This document shows, in pieces, positions 9,259 through 17,674 of a stretch of 64,000 bases of DNA. The DNA is from Empedobacter tilapiae (GTDB lineage: Bacteria > Bacteroidota > Bacteroidia > Flavobacteriales > Weeksellaceae): NCBI RefSeq assembly GCF_004785645.1, contig NZ_SRPE01000005.1:124001-188000 (forward strand), read 5' to 3'. A program made the translations under genes and the position numbers. A model generated the notes under the pieces. The model did no database searches, was not told where the DNA came from, and saw only the letters and a program-made list of their open reading frames with translations. Each line of letters starts with the position of its first letter. Positions within the stretch are counted from its first letter, which is position 1.

Positions 9259-10393
9259 AAAAGACTTTTATTTCTTCTATAATAAGATTTTGCTCTTTCT
9301 CTGTTAATTCATAATAAAATGGTAATCTTAACAGACTGTCAGTAAAATTGTCTGAATTAGGAATATCTATTTCTAAATTGTTTTTTAAGAAAAAATCACT
9401 TTTATTGAGACTTAAATAATGAAAAACAGAAAGAATATCTTTCTCTTTTAAATATTTAATTAACGCTGTTCTTTCTTCATAACTTCTACAAACCATGTAA
9501 AACATATGAGCGTTATTGGTTGAATAATTAGGAATTATAGGTAGTTTAATATCACCTTTTTCCATTAAATCATTTAATCCATTCATATAACGATTCCATA
9601 TATCAATTCGTTTGCTTTGGATTTTATCTAAATTTTCTAATTGAGCATATAGGAATGCCGAGATAATTTCTGAAGGTAAAAAAGATGACCCTAAATCTAC
9701 CCATCCATATTTATTCACTTCACCTCTAAAAAAAGCACTTCTATTTGTTCCTTTTTCTCTTATGATTTCCGCGCGTTCAAAATACTTTTCATCATTAACA
9801 ACCAACATTCCTCCTTCTCCAGCAATAATATTTTTTGTTTCATGAAAAGAGAATGCTGCAAAATGACCAATTGAACCTAATGCTTTTTTAGTTCCATCAG
9901 CGAATGTATAATAACTATCAATTGCTTGGGCGGCATCTTCTACTACAAAAATATCATGCTGTTTAGCTAAATTCATAATAGCTTCCATATCACAAGCTAC
10001 TCCTGCGTAATGAACAGGAACAATAACTTTTGTTTTTGGTGTGATATGTTTTTCAATTTCTCTCGGGTCAATATTTGGATTATCACTATAAGAGTCTACA
10101 AAAACAATTTTTGCTCCACGAAGTGCAAACGCATTAGCTGAAGAAACAAAAGTATAACTAGGCACAATAACCTCATCACCTTCTTTTATATCACAAAGTA
10201 TTGCTGCCATTTCTAAAGCATCTGTACAAGATGTTGTTAGCAATACTTTTGGAAAACTATATTTTTCTTCAAAAAAATTCTGGCATTTTTTTGTAAATAA
10301 ACCGTCTCCAGATATTTTACCTGATTTTACAGCTTCTTCTATATATTTTAATTCGTCACCAATAATGAATGGTTTGTTAAAAGGTATGGTCAT
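9248..10393 (-). CDS. wecE: dTDP-4-amino-4,6-dideoxyhexose transaminase (WecE/RffA type)
   Basis: A PLP-dependent DegT/DnrJ/EryC1/StrS aminotransferase of 381 residues. The PLP Schiff-base lysine is Lys187 in SFHETKNIIAGEGG, and Asp153 in VEDAAQ should contact the pyridine nitrogen. The start PFNKPFIIGDELKYIEEAV and the stretch LTTSCTDALEMAA match WecE/RffA closely. The enzyme converts dTDP-4-keto-6-deoxyglucose, the RfbB product, to the 4-amino sugar using glutamate. It is followed by the WecF-like transferase (11 bp overlap) and preceded by the formyltransferase-like gene (1 bp gap), so these three form a tight cassette. Galacto versus gluco stereochemistry is taken from the WecE resemblance. 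Confidence 0.88.
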   Translation of the reverse strand: MTIPFNKPFIIGDELKYIEEAVKSGKISGDGLFTKKCQNFFEEKYSFPKVLLTTSCTDALEMAAILCDIKEGDEVIVPSYTFVSSANAFALRGAKIVFVDSYSDNPNIDPREIEKHITPKTKVIVPVHYAGVACDMEAIMNLAKQHDIFVVEDAAQAIDSYYTFADGTKKALGSIGHFAAFSFHETKNIIAGEGGMLVVNDEKYFERAEIIREKGTNRSAFFRGEVNKYGWVDLGSSFLPSEIISAFLYAQLENLDKIQSKRIDIWNRYMNGLNDLMEKGDIKLPIIPNYSTNNAHMFYMVCRSYEERTALIKYLKEKDILSVFHYLSLNKSDFFLKNNLEIDIPNSDNFTDSLLRLPFYYELTEKEQNLIIEEIKVFFDA

Positions 10394-10394
10394 T

Positions 10395-11264
10395 TTATAC
10401 TAATTTAATTCTCAATTTATTAAATATTACTCTTTCTCCCGTATCATCATATACAGCATCTATAATTTTTAACATACCACTGCCACAGACAACAATTGGA
10501 TTACCATTTTGAATATATAAAAACTTTCCAGGACATCTATTTATGATTTCTACTTCCTCTATTAAAATGACATTTAAAATACGAATAAATCTATTTTCAT
10601 ACAAAGTTTTAGCTCCATTATATGGAAAACCAACACTATCTACAAATCTTAAAATCTGTTCTGAAGACTGATCCCAATTGATTGAATAATCATCTTCATT
10701 TCTCCATAAACTGTATGTAGCTTTTATTTCATCTTGAACTATTTCTATTAACTCTCCATCTTCTAAAAGTTCTACTATTTCAATAACTATTTGAGAATAT
10801 AGATTACTTATTTTTTCAATTACATCATTAATTTTTATAGGATAATCTATTAAAATTGATTTTTGTAATATAATATTACCTTTATCAAATTCAAAATTTG
10901 CCCTAATTGCCGAAACACCTATCTCTTGATCATTATTAAGAAGTGCCGTGACTAAAGGATTAAATCCTCTATATTTTGGTAATAACGAATCATGTAATAC
11001 AATCAAATCTTTACATTCTTTAATCATCCATTTCCACCCAATAGCAAACTGTATGGTTGATTGTGGTATATCTGTGTTTTCTTTTTTATATAAACTTATA
11101 TTATTTTTTTTACATAAAGTTTCAATTTCTGCACTATAATCATACTGAATATTCCTATCTATACCAACAACAACAAATAAAATTTTCTCTAAATGTTTTT
11201 GCGATAATTTTTCTAAAACATCTAATCCTTTTTTACCCAATAAATATAATCCTATAGTATGCAT
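10395..11264 (-). CDS. Formyltransferase-family protein, probable sugar N-formyltransferase
   Basis: The 289 residues have the formyltransferase fold of Fmt, ArnA and VioF. LHDSLLPKYRGFNPLVTALL carries the catalytic His91 and the SLLPKYRG loop, and Asp127 lies in FEFDKGNII. The C-terminal domain has RNEDDYSINWDQSSEQILRF and VDSVGFPYNGAKT, as in the N-terminal ArnA domain. The partner Asn, two residues before the His in typical members, is Val89 here. Sitting directly before wecE, it would formylate the amino sugar with N10-formyltetrahydrofolate, replacing the acetyl step of WecD. It could instead be a divergent enzyme with another acyl donor. Confidence 0.75.
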   Translation of the reverse strand: MHTIGLYLLGKKGLDVLEKLSQKHLEKILFVVVGIDRNIQYDYSAEIETLCKKNNISLYKKENTDIPQSTIQFAIGWKWMIKECKDLIVLHDSLLPKYRGFNPLVTALLNNDQEIGVSAIRANFEFDKGNIILQKSILIDYPIKINDVIEKISNLYSQIVIEIVELLEDGELIEIVQDEIKATYSLWRNEDDYSINWDQSSEQILRFVDSVGFPYNGAKTLYENRFIRILNVILIEEVEIINRCPGKFLYIQNGNPIVVCGSGMLKIIDAVYDDTGERVIFNKLRIKLV

Positions 11265-11380
11265 GAATTATCAATTTTAATCATTATATAAAAATTAAGT
11301 TCTTGATTTTTTTCTTTATTAAAGAAGCTCTTGAACATCTCTCTTTTAAATTTTGCAATCATGTTTTTAAAGTACAATAG

Positions 11381-12658
11381 TTAATAAAAATTAGCATCAA
11401 GTAATAGAGAACTACCAGGTCTTATTTTTTTTCCACTATTAAAGAAATCAGATTCTATTACAGAAATTGTTTTGGCATTAATTAATACATCACAAAAATC
11501 TTTAGGATTCGTTGTCTTATAAGAAATTTGATATGTGAAAAAGTAATTTTCAGGTCGTAAATTAAATTTAGGAATCTCTAGAGTAATTTCATTATTATTT
11601 TTAGTAACTAAATTCATCTCATCTGAAACCCATGAAACAATCTTATTTTCATATTTATCAGTAAAACCACATGCTATAATTAGATTATTTAAATCTAAAT
11701 TATCATGATTTTCTAATTCAAATTTTATTTTAAGAGAATCTCCTGACAATATCTCTGCTGTAGGTTGATTTAGATTATTAAAAAAAACAACATCAATAAC
11801 TTCTACTTTTTTATTACCAAGTTTATCTTTTCGCAAAATAATTGGTTCATCAAAACTTCCTGCTGTATCTATTAAATATTTAGAAATAGTATTTTCAATT
11901 TCTCCTACATATTCTAAAGTTCCATTTTTCATATAAACACCAGAATCACAAAGAGTTTTAACCGCTCCAATATTATGACTTACAAAAAGTACGGTTCTAC
12001 CTTCACCTTTGGTCACATCCCCCATTTTCCCGAGACATTTCTTTTGAAATTCGGCATCACCAACAGCAAGAACCTCATCTACAATCAGAATTTCAGATTC
12101 TAAATGTGCAGCTACTGCAAAGGCTAAACGTACATACATACCTGAAGAATAACGTTTAACAGGTGTATCAATATAACGCTCTACTCCTGCAAAATCAACA
12201 ATTTCATCAAACTTGCGTGTGATTTCTTTACGCGTCATTCCAAGAATAGCTCCGTTTAAATAAATATTTTCACGACCTGTCATTTCAGGATGAAAACCTG
12301 TACCTACTTCTAATAGAGATGCAATACGGCCTTTATATTTTATAGATCCTCTAGTTGGTTTTGTAACACGAGAAAGTAACTTTAATAAAGTTGATTTACC
12401 AGCTCCATTTCGCCCAATAATCCCGACAGCCTGTCCTTGTTCCACTTGAAAATTGATATCTCTTAACGCCCAAACATAATCAGAATCTCCTTTTTGCGTA
12501 CGATCATTTGTTTCACCAATTTTAAGATAAGGATCTTCTTTTCCTCTTACATTTGCCCACCAACGTTTGATATCATGTTGCAATGATCCTGTTCCTACTT
12601 CACCTAAACGATACTGTTTCGAAACATTTTCAACATCTAAAACTATATTTTTTGACAT
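11381..12658 (-). CDS. wzt: Polysaccharide ABC exporter, ATPase with C-terminal glycan-binding domain
   Basis: A 425-residue ATPase of the Wzm/Wzt O-antigen export system. Walker A is GRNGAGKST (residues 82-90), the signature is YSSGM at 170-174, and Walker B is LIVDEVLAVGD around 191-201 with catalytic Glu195. After the nucleotide-binding domain, residues of about 260-425 form a beta-rich extension typical of Wzt proteins that recognise the end of the finished glycan. This means the chain is probably completed in the cytoplasm and not by Wzx/Wzy. It follows wzm by 17 bp. The 116 bp to the formyltransferase gene hold nothing recognisable. Confidence 0.93.
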   Translation of the reverse strand: MSKNIVLDVENVSKQYRLGEVGTGSLQHDIKRWWANVRGKEDPYLKIGETNDRTQKGDSDYVWALRDINFQVEQGQAVGIIGRNGAGKSTLLKLLSRVTKPTRGSIKYKGRIASLLEVGTGFHPEMTGRENIYLNGAILGMTRKEITRKFDEIVDFAGVERYIDTPVKRYSSGMYVRLAFAVAAHLESEILIVDEVLAVGDAEFQKKCLGKMGDVTKGEGRTVLFVSHNIGAVKTLCDSGVYMKNGTLEYVGEIENTISKYLIDTAGSFDEPIILRKDKLGNKKVEVIDVVFFNNLNQPTAEILSGDSLKIKFELENHDNLDLNNLIIACGFTDKYENKIVSWVSDEMNLVTKNNNEITLEIPKFNLRPENYFFTYQISYKTTNPKDFCDVLINAKTISVIESDFFNSGKKIRPGSSLLLDANFY

Positions 12659-12675
12659 AATTAAATTCTTAAAAA

Positions 12676-13536
12676 TTAAACAGTATCCATAAATGATTTT
12701 TCAACTTTATTAAAGATAATAGTTCCTATCATTAATGTAACTAAAATGAAAAAAGTAGAATACAACAACATACCTAAATTAAAATCTCCTACACCCAAGT
12801 AAGCATATTTGAAACATTCAAAAATACCTGTCAAAGGATTAACATCAGCAATCCATCTATACTTTTCTGGAATTGATGAAACTGGATAGACAACAGGTGT
12901 AACATACATATACAAAGAAACTCCGAAACTCAATAGCATCGATAAATCTTTATATTTTGTCGTCATAGAAGAAAAAATCATTCCTGTTCCCATTGCAAAA
13001 GCAGCCATCAGAATAATCAAAAATGGCGTTGCTAACACCCATAAATTAGGATGTACATTACCATCTACAATAAAGTAATACAACAAGAAAGCTAAAAACA
13101 AGCCGTATTGGACAGCAAATTGCATCAAATTAGATGTTACAATAGCCAATGGCATTACTAAGCGAGGAAAATAAACTTTTCCAAAAATGGATGCATTTCC
13201 TCTAAATACATTTGAGGTATTATTTAAACAAGATGAAAAATAGTTCCAAAGAATAACTCCAGATAAATAAAAAGGAATTTTAGGAGCTCCATCTGTTGAT
13301 AAATTAGCAATATTACCAAACACAATCACATACATAATTGTCGTAAATATTGGATTGATAAAAAACCACAAAGGCCCTAAAATAGTTTGTTTAAAAGAAG
13401 TGACAAAATCACGTTTAACAAGCATATAAACCAAATCTCTATACCTCCAAACTTCTTTTAAGTTCAAAGAATACAAAGATGATTTGGATTCAATAACTTG
13501 CGACCAACTCTGATTTGTTTCTGAGTTTAAACTCAT
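12676..13536 (-). CDS. wzm: Polysaccharide ABC exporter, membrane subunit
   Basis: A 286-residue ABC-2 type permease. The amphipathic N-terminus LNLKEVWRYRDLVYMLVKRD and the LGPLWFFINPIFTTIMYVIVFG segment are standard for Wzm/TagG permeases. Six hydrophobic segments follow, spread between residues 60 and 275. With Wzt it should flip the undecaprenyl-linked polysaccharide to the periplasm for ligation. It is separated from rfbB by 60 bp containing a hairpin, so transporter and upstream nucleotide-sugar genes may be expressed at different levels. Confidence 0.93.
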   Translation of the reverse strand: MSLNSETNQSWSQVIESKSSLYSLNLKEVWRYRDLVYMLVKRDFVTSFKQTILGPLWFFINPIFTTIMYVIVFGNIANLSTDGAPKIPFYLSGVILWNYFSSCLNNTSNVFRGNASIFGKVYFPRLVMPLAIVTSNLMQFAVQYGLFLAFLLYYFIVDGNVHPNLWVLATPFLIILMAAFAMGTGMIFSSMTTKYKDLSMLLSFGVSLYMYVTPVVYPVSSIPEKYRWIADVNPLTGIFECFKYAYLGVGDFNLGMLLYSTFFILVTLMIGTIIFNKVEKSFMDTV

Positions 13537-13566
13537 AAAATAAATAAATTTAGGTTGTTTAAAATT

Positions 13567-13590
13567 TTAGGTTCTTTTTCCAGAACCTAA
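13567..13590 (-). terminator. Hairpin between rfbB and wzm, weak or partial terminator
   Basis: A 9-bp inverted repeat, TTAGGTTCT and AGAACCTAA with a 6-nt loop, lies just downstream of the rfbB stop codon. On the minus strand it is followed by AATTTT and not by a solid U-run. It may reduce read-through from rfbB into wzm-wzt, or simply stabilise the upstream mRNA. Confidence 0.45.
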
Positions 13591-13596
13591 TATTAT

Positions 13597-14643
13597 TTAA
13601 TTATACTGTTTTTCGTAATAGTTTTGGTAATCGCCAGATGTCACATTATCCAACCATTCTTTGTTAAATAAAAACCAATCTATTGTTAGACTCAAACCTT
13701 GCTCAAAAGTCACACTTGGTTTCCAGCCTAACTCTTCGTTGATTTTTGTTGCATCAATCGCGTAACGTAAATCGTGTCCTGGACGATCTTTTACAAATGT
13801 GATCAATTGCTCCGAAGTTCCTGCTTCTTTTCCTAACTTTTCGTCCATTTGCTTACACAATTCTTTCACCAAATCGATGTTTTTCCACTCATTAAAACCT
13901 CCTACATTGTAAGAACCTCCATTTTTTCCTTCATGAAAAACTAAATCAATCGCTTTGGCATGATCGATCACGAATAACCAATCACGTGTATATTTTCCAT
14001 CTCCATAAATTGGAAGTGGGTTTCCGTTTAAAATATTATGAATACACAATGGAATCAATTTTTCTGGAAAATGGTTTGGTCCATAATTATTTGAACAATT
14101 CGTCATTACAATTGGTAAACCGTAAGTATCATGATATGCTCTCACAAAATGATCTGAAGATGCTTTTGATGCCGAATAAGGTGAATGCGGATCATACGAT
14201 GTTTCTTCCGTAAAGAATCCTTCATCTCCCAAAGCTCCGAAAACCTCATCTGTCGAAACATGATGAAAACGTTTTCCTTCGAAATTATTGTTCCAAATTG
14301 TTTTTGCTGCATTCAACAAATTCACTGTTCCAATCACATTTGTCATTACAAAATCCAACGGATTCGTAATTGAACGATCCACGTGGGATTCGGCAGCTAA
14401 ATGAATAACACCGTCTGGTTGATGTTGTTTAAAAACTTCTAAAATATGTTTTGCGTCAGTAATATCAGCTTTTACAAATTCGTAATTTGATTTACTTTCG
14501 ATGTCTTTCAAATTCTCTAAATTTCCTGCATACGTCAACGCATCAAGATTGATGATTTTTGTTTCAGGATATTTTAAGACAAATTCTCTTACAACGTGGG
14601 AACCGATAAAACCAGCTCCACCTGTAATTAAAATAGTATTCAT
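13597..14643 (-). CDS. rfbB: dTDP-glucose 4,6-dehydratase
   Basis: A 348-residue extended SDR enzyme that makes dTDP-4-keto-6-deoxyglucose. The Rossmann motif GGAGFIGSH spans residues 8-16, HLAAESHVDRSI is the conserved NAD/substrate segment, STDEVFG contributes catalytic residues, and YSASKASSDH holds the Tyr-X3-Lys pair. Its product is the substrate of the WecE-type transaminase further down the operon. No RfbA thymidylyltransferase and no RfbC/D are visible, so the dTDP-glucose supply must be encoded elsewhere. It is 23 bp downstream of ugd. Confidence 0.95.
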   Translation of the reverse strand: MNTILITGGAGFIGSHVVREFVLKYPETKIINLDALTYAGNLENLKDIESKSNYEFVKADITDAKHILEVFKQHQPDGVIHLAAESHVDRSITNPLDFVMTNVIGTVNLLNAAKTIWNNNFEGKRFHHVSTDEVFGALGDEGFFTEETSYDPHSPYSASKASSDHFVRAYHDTYGLPIVMTNCSNNYGPNHFPEKLIPLCIHNILNGNPLPIYGDGKYTRDWLFVIDHAKAIDLVFHEGKNGGSYNVGGFNEWKNIDLVKELCKQMDEKLGKEAGTSEQLITFVKDRPGHDLRYAIDATKINEELGWKPSVTFEQGLSLTIDWFLFNKEWLDNVTSGDYQNYYEKQYN

Positions 14644-14666
14644 AGTATTTTTAATAGTCGTTATTT

Positions 14667-15833
14667 TTAGTCGTTACCAAATAAATCGCGTGTATAAACT
14701 TTCTCTTTTACATCTGCTAATTCAGGTGCATTTCGATTCGAGATAATCACGTCACACTCTTGTTTAAAAGCTTCAAAATCTTTTATCACTTTCGATCCAA
14801 AGAAAGAATCTTCCTTCAAAACTGGTTCATAAACTACAACCTCTATTCCTTTTGCTTTGATTCGTTTCATTACTCCTTGAATTGCTGATGCTCTAAAATT
14901 ATCTGATCCAGATTTCATAATCAAGCGGTAAACTCCAACTTTTTTTGGATCTTTTGCAATGATAGAATCTGCAATAAAATCTTTTCGAGTTCTATTTGCA
15001 TCTACAATTGCTTGAATAATATTATTTGGAACCGCATCATAATTCGCTAACAATTGCTTTGTATCTTTTGGTAAACAATAGCCTCCATATCCAAAAGATG
15101 GATTGTTGTAATGCGAACCAATACGAGGATCTAAACCAACTCCTTCGATAATTTGCTTGCTATCTAAATTAAAAGTTTGTGCATAACTATCTAACTCATT
15201 AAAGTAAGCAACACGCAATGCTAAATAAGTATTCGAAAATAATTTGATTGCTTCTGCTTCTGTTGAATGTGTAAACAACGTCGGAATATCTTTCTTAACT
15301 GCACCTTCTTTCAACAAATTAGCAAATATTTCGGCTCTTTCACTCTGCTCTCCAATAATAATTCTTGATGGATATAAATTATCATACAATGCCTTTCCTT
15401 CTCTTAAAAATTCTGGAGAAAAAAGAATATTTTGATAATCTAATCGTGATTTTAAATCTTCAACAAAACCTACTGGAACTGTCGATTTTATGATTACTAT
15501 CGCGTTTGGATTGTGTTGTTTGACATCCTTTACAACCGATTCTACACTTGATGTATTGAAATAATTCGTTTTTGGATCATAATCTGTAGGCGTTGCAACA
15601 ATAACATATTCTGCATTTGCATACGCAGTTTCTTTGTCTAAAGTTGCTACAAAATTAAGGGCTTTATTCTGCAAAAAATCTTTTATTTCAGCATCTTCTA
15701 TTGGAGATTTTTTTGCATTGAGCATTGCAATCTTTTCTGGAACAACATCTAATGCGACTACCTCGTTATGCTGAGCTAATAAAATCGCATTAGACAGACC
15801 TACATAGCCTGTCCCTACTATTGCTATTTTCAT
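14667..15833 (-). CDS. ugd: UDP-glucose 6-dehydrogenase
   Basis: A 388-residue protein of the E. coli Ugd type, identical in length to that enzyme. It begins [20 protein letters not shown] with the NAD-binding GXGXXG, contains [20 protein letters not shown] and [20 protein letters not shown], and has catalytic Cys253 in [14 protein letters not shown]. It oxidises UDP-glucose twice to UDP-glucuronate in the cytoplasm. It is the first gene of the polysaccharide operon and has a promoter-like -7 box about 32 bp upstream. It suggests a uronic acid in the glycan or a further UDP-GlcA-derived sugar. Confidence 0.95.
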   Translation of the reverse strand: MKIAIVGTGYVGLSNAILLAQHNEVVALDVVPEKIAMLNAKKSPIEDAEIKDFLQNKALNFVATLDKETAYANAEYVIVATPTDYDPKTNYFNTSSVESVVKDVKQHNPNAIVIIKSTVPVGFVEDLKSRLDYQNILFSPEFLREGKALYDNLYPSRIIIGEQSERAEIFANLLKEGAVKKDIPTLFTHSTEAEAIKLFSNTYLALRVAYFNELDSYAQTFNLDSKQIIEGVGLDPRIGSHYNNPSFGYGGYCLPKDTKQLLANYDAVPNNIIQAIVDANRTRKDFIADSIIAKDPKKVGVYRLIMKSGSDNFRASAIQGVMKRIKAKGIEVVVYEPVLKEDSFFGSKVIKDFEAFKQECDVIISNRNAPELADVKEKVYTRDLFGND

Positions 15834-15864
15834 TTATGGTTATTTATAAATTAGTTTAAGAGAA

Positions 15865-15872
15865 CAAATTTA
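15865..15872 (-). promoter_or_regulatory. Bacteroidota-type -7 box upstream of ugd
   Basis: The minus strand reads TAAATTTG, an exact TAnnTTTG box, about 32 bp upstream of the ugd start. A clean TTTG at the expected -33 spacing is not seen. This is the best candidate promoter for the whole minus-strand polysaccharide operon. The 246-bp gap between ugd and panB is otherwise AT-rich with no gene. Confidence 0.5.
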
Positions 15873-16079
15873 GTGAAATTCTCTCAATATAAATATCAAT
15901 TTACTAAAAATGAGGTAATAACCAATCTAATCATTCGCTAACACAATAAAAAATCACTATTAACCTATCAATGAATCAATTATTAGATTAAATTTAATTT
16001 CTCTTTCGAAAAATTTCGAACAAAATTAGTTAGGTCTTAATATTCAAATTAACTTTACAACAAATCAAATTTAAACACA

Positions 16080-16895
16080 ATGTCTGTAAATAAAGAAATA
16101 AAACGAATTACTACCGAAACTATTCGTAACATGAAATTTCAAGGTGAAAAAATTTCGATGTTAACAGCTTATGATTTTACCATTGCTTCTCTTGTAGATG
16201 CTGCTGGGACTGAAATTATTTTAGTTGGCGATTCTGCTGCAAATGTAATGGCTGGTCACGAGACTACTTTACCTATCACATTAGATCAAATGATTTACCA
16301 TGCTCAATGTGTGGTTCGTGGTGCAAAACGAGCTTTAGTAGTTGTTGATTTACCTTTCGGAACTTATCAATCTGATCCACAAAAAGCTTTAGAATCTTCA
16401 GTTCGAATTATGAAAGAATCTGGTGCACACGCAATCAAATTAGAAGGAGGAAAAGAAATTGAAGAATCTATTCGTCGTATTGTAAATGCTGGAATTCCAG
16501 TAATGGGACATTTAGGACTTACACCACAATCTATCTATCAATTTGGATCTTATAAAGTTCGTGCAAAAGAAGATGAAGAAGCAGAAAAATTAATCAATGA
16601 CGCAAAATTACTAGAAGAATTAGGATGTTTTTCTTTGGTAATGGAGAAAATTCCTGCTGATTTAGCTTCTAAAGTTACTGCGGCGATTAATATTCCTACT
16701 ATCGGAATTGGAGCAGGTTCTAATTGTGATGGACAAGTTCTAGTTGTACACGATATGTTAGGGCTTAATAACGAATTCAAACCAAAATTTGTTCGTAAAT
16801 ATTTAAACTTAGAAGATCAAATTCATCAAGCAATTGGACAATATGTTACCGATGTAAAATCTGGTAATTTTCCAAACGCAAATGAACAATATTAA
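16080..16895 (+). CDS. panB: 3-methyl-2-oxobutanoate hydroxymethyltransferase
   Basis: A 271-residue cytoplasmic (beta/alpha)8 enzyme that transfers a hydroxymethyl group from methylene-tetrahydrofolate to ketoisovalerate to form ketopantoate, the first committed step to pantothenate and CoA. Family segments seen are KISMLTAYDFTIASLVDAAG, LVGDSAANVMAGHETTLPIT, VVVDLPFGTYQ, AIKLEGG, MGHLGLTPQS and TIGIGAGSNCDGQVLVVHDM, which together cover the metal and substrate site. The length is normal. It is first in a plus-strand run continuing with an RluA-type gene; panC and panD are not in the window. Confidence 0.96.
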   Translation: MSVNKEIKRITTETIRNMKFQGEKISMLTAYDFTIASLVDAAGTEIILVGDSAANVMAGHETTLPITLDQMIYHAQCVVRGAKRALVVVDLPFGTYQSDPQKALESSVRIMKESGAHAIKLEGGKEIEESIRRIVNAGIPVMGHLGLTPQSIYQFGSYKVRAKEDEEAEKLINDAKLLEELGCFSLVMEKIPADLASKVTAAINIPTIGIGAGSNCDGQVLVVHDMLGLNNEFKPKFVRKYLNLEDQIHQAIGQYVTDVKSGNFPNANEQY

Positions 16896-16966
16896 ATTTT
16901 AGTTGAAAGTTTTGAGTGTTGAACGTTTCTTCTCGGCGCTCAAAAATTTTCAAACAATACTCAAAC

Positions 16967-17650
16967 ATGAATCCAGAAATTTTATTCGAAGACAATCATT
17001 TGTTAATCATTAACAAAAAAGCAGGTGAATTAGCACAAGGAGACGAAACGGGAGACATTCCGCTTATCGACAGTCTGAAGGACTATATAAAAAAACGCGA
17101 TAATAAACCAGGAAATGTTTTCTTAGGATTGGTCCACCGTTTAGATCGACCAACTTCTGGTGTGTTGATTTTTGCTAAAACTTCGAAAGCTTTAACACGA
17201 ATGAACGAAATGTTTCAGAAACGAAATATTGACAAAATTTATCGTGCCATTATACAAAGTAAACCGCCAAAAAATTTTGAGCGTTTAGAGCATTATCTAA
17301 AGAAAAATCCAAAAAATAATAAAACAACTGTTTATTCTAAACCAACTGCTGATGCAAAAAAAGCAATTCTAGAATACACTTATTTAGGCGCTTTGGATAC
17401 TTTTCATTGTGTTGAAGTGAAATTATTTACAGGTCGTTCGCATCAAATTCGTGCGCAACTTTCTTCTGTTGGTTGCCCTATCAAAGGTGATTTGAAATAT
17501 GGCGCGAAACGTTCTAATCCTGACGGAAGTATTTGTTTACATGCACATCGCATTACATTTGAGCATCCTGTCAAAAAAGAAGAAATTACAATCATAGCTC
17601 CAGTCCCGAAAGATGCAATTTGGCAAGCAACGAACAAATTTAATTCGTAA
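16967..17650 (+). CDS. RluA-family 23S rRNA/tRNA pseudouridine synthase
   Basis: The protein of 227 residues starts at MNPEILFEDNHLLIINKKAG. A longer in-frame start at 16916 would add 17 residues of non-conserved, basic sequence and is rejected. The catalytic motif HRLDRPTSGVLIFAKT has the essential Asp, and LFTGRSHQIRAQL plus GDLKYGA are the other RluA signatures. It lacks an N-terminal S4 domain, as in the RluA/RluF-like short group. It isomerises uridine in rRNA or tRNA; the target position cannot be told from sequence. It sits 71 bp after panB and 24 bp before the acyltransferase gene. Confidence 0.9.
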   Translation: MNPEILFEDNHLLIINKKAGELAQGDETGDIPLIDSLKDYIKKRDNKPGNVFLGLVHRLDRPTSGVLIFAKTSKALTRMNEMFQKRNIDKIYRAIIQSKPPKNFERLEHYLKKNPKNNKTTVYSKPTADAKKAILEYTYLGALDTFHCVEVKLFTGRSHQIRAQLSSVGCPIKGDLKYGAKRSNPDGSICLHAHRITFEHPVKKEEITIIAPVPKDAIWQATNKFNS

Positions 17651-17674
17651 ATTTGTCTCTTATTTGTTTGTCAA

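Noticed and set aside
8083-10393. Enterobacterial common antigen locus because of WecE- and WecF-like genes
   Set aside because: No wecA, wecB, wecC, wecG, wzzE or wzyE is seen, and the glycan is exported by Wzm/Wzt. Only the amino-sugar part is shared.
16916-16966. Upstream start for the RluA-type gene
   Set aside because: The added 17 residues are basic and not conserved; MNPEILFEDNHLL is the usual beginning of the family.
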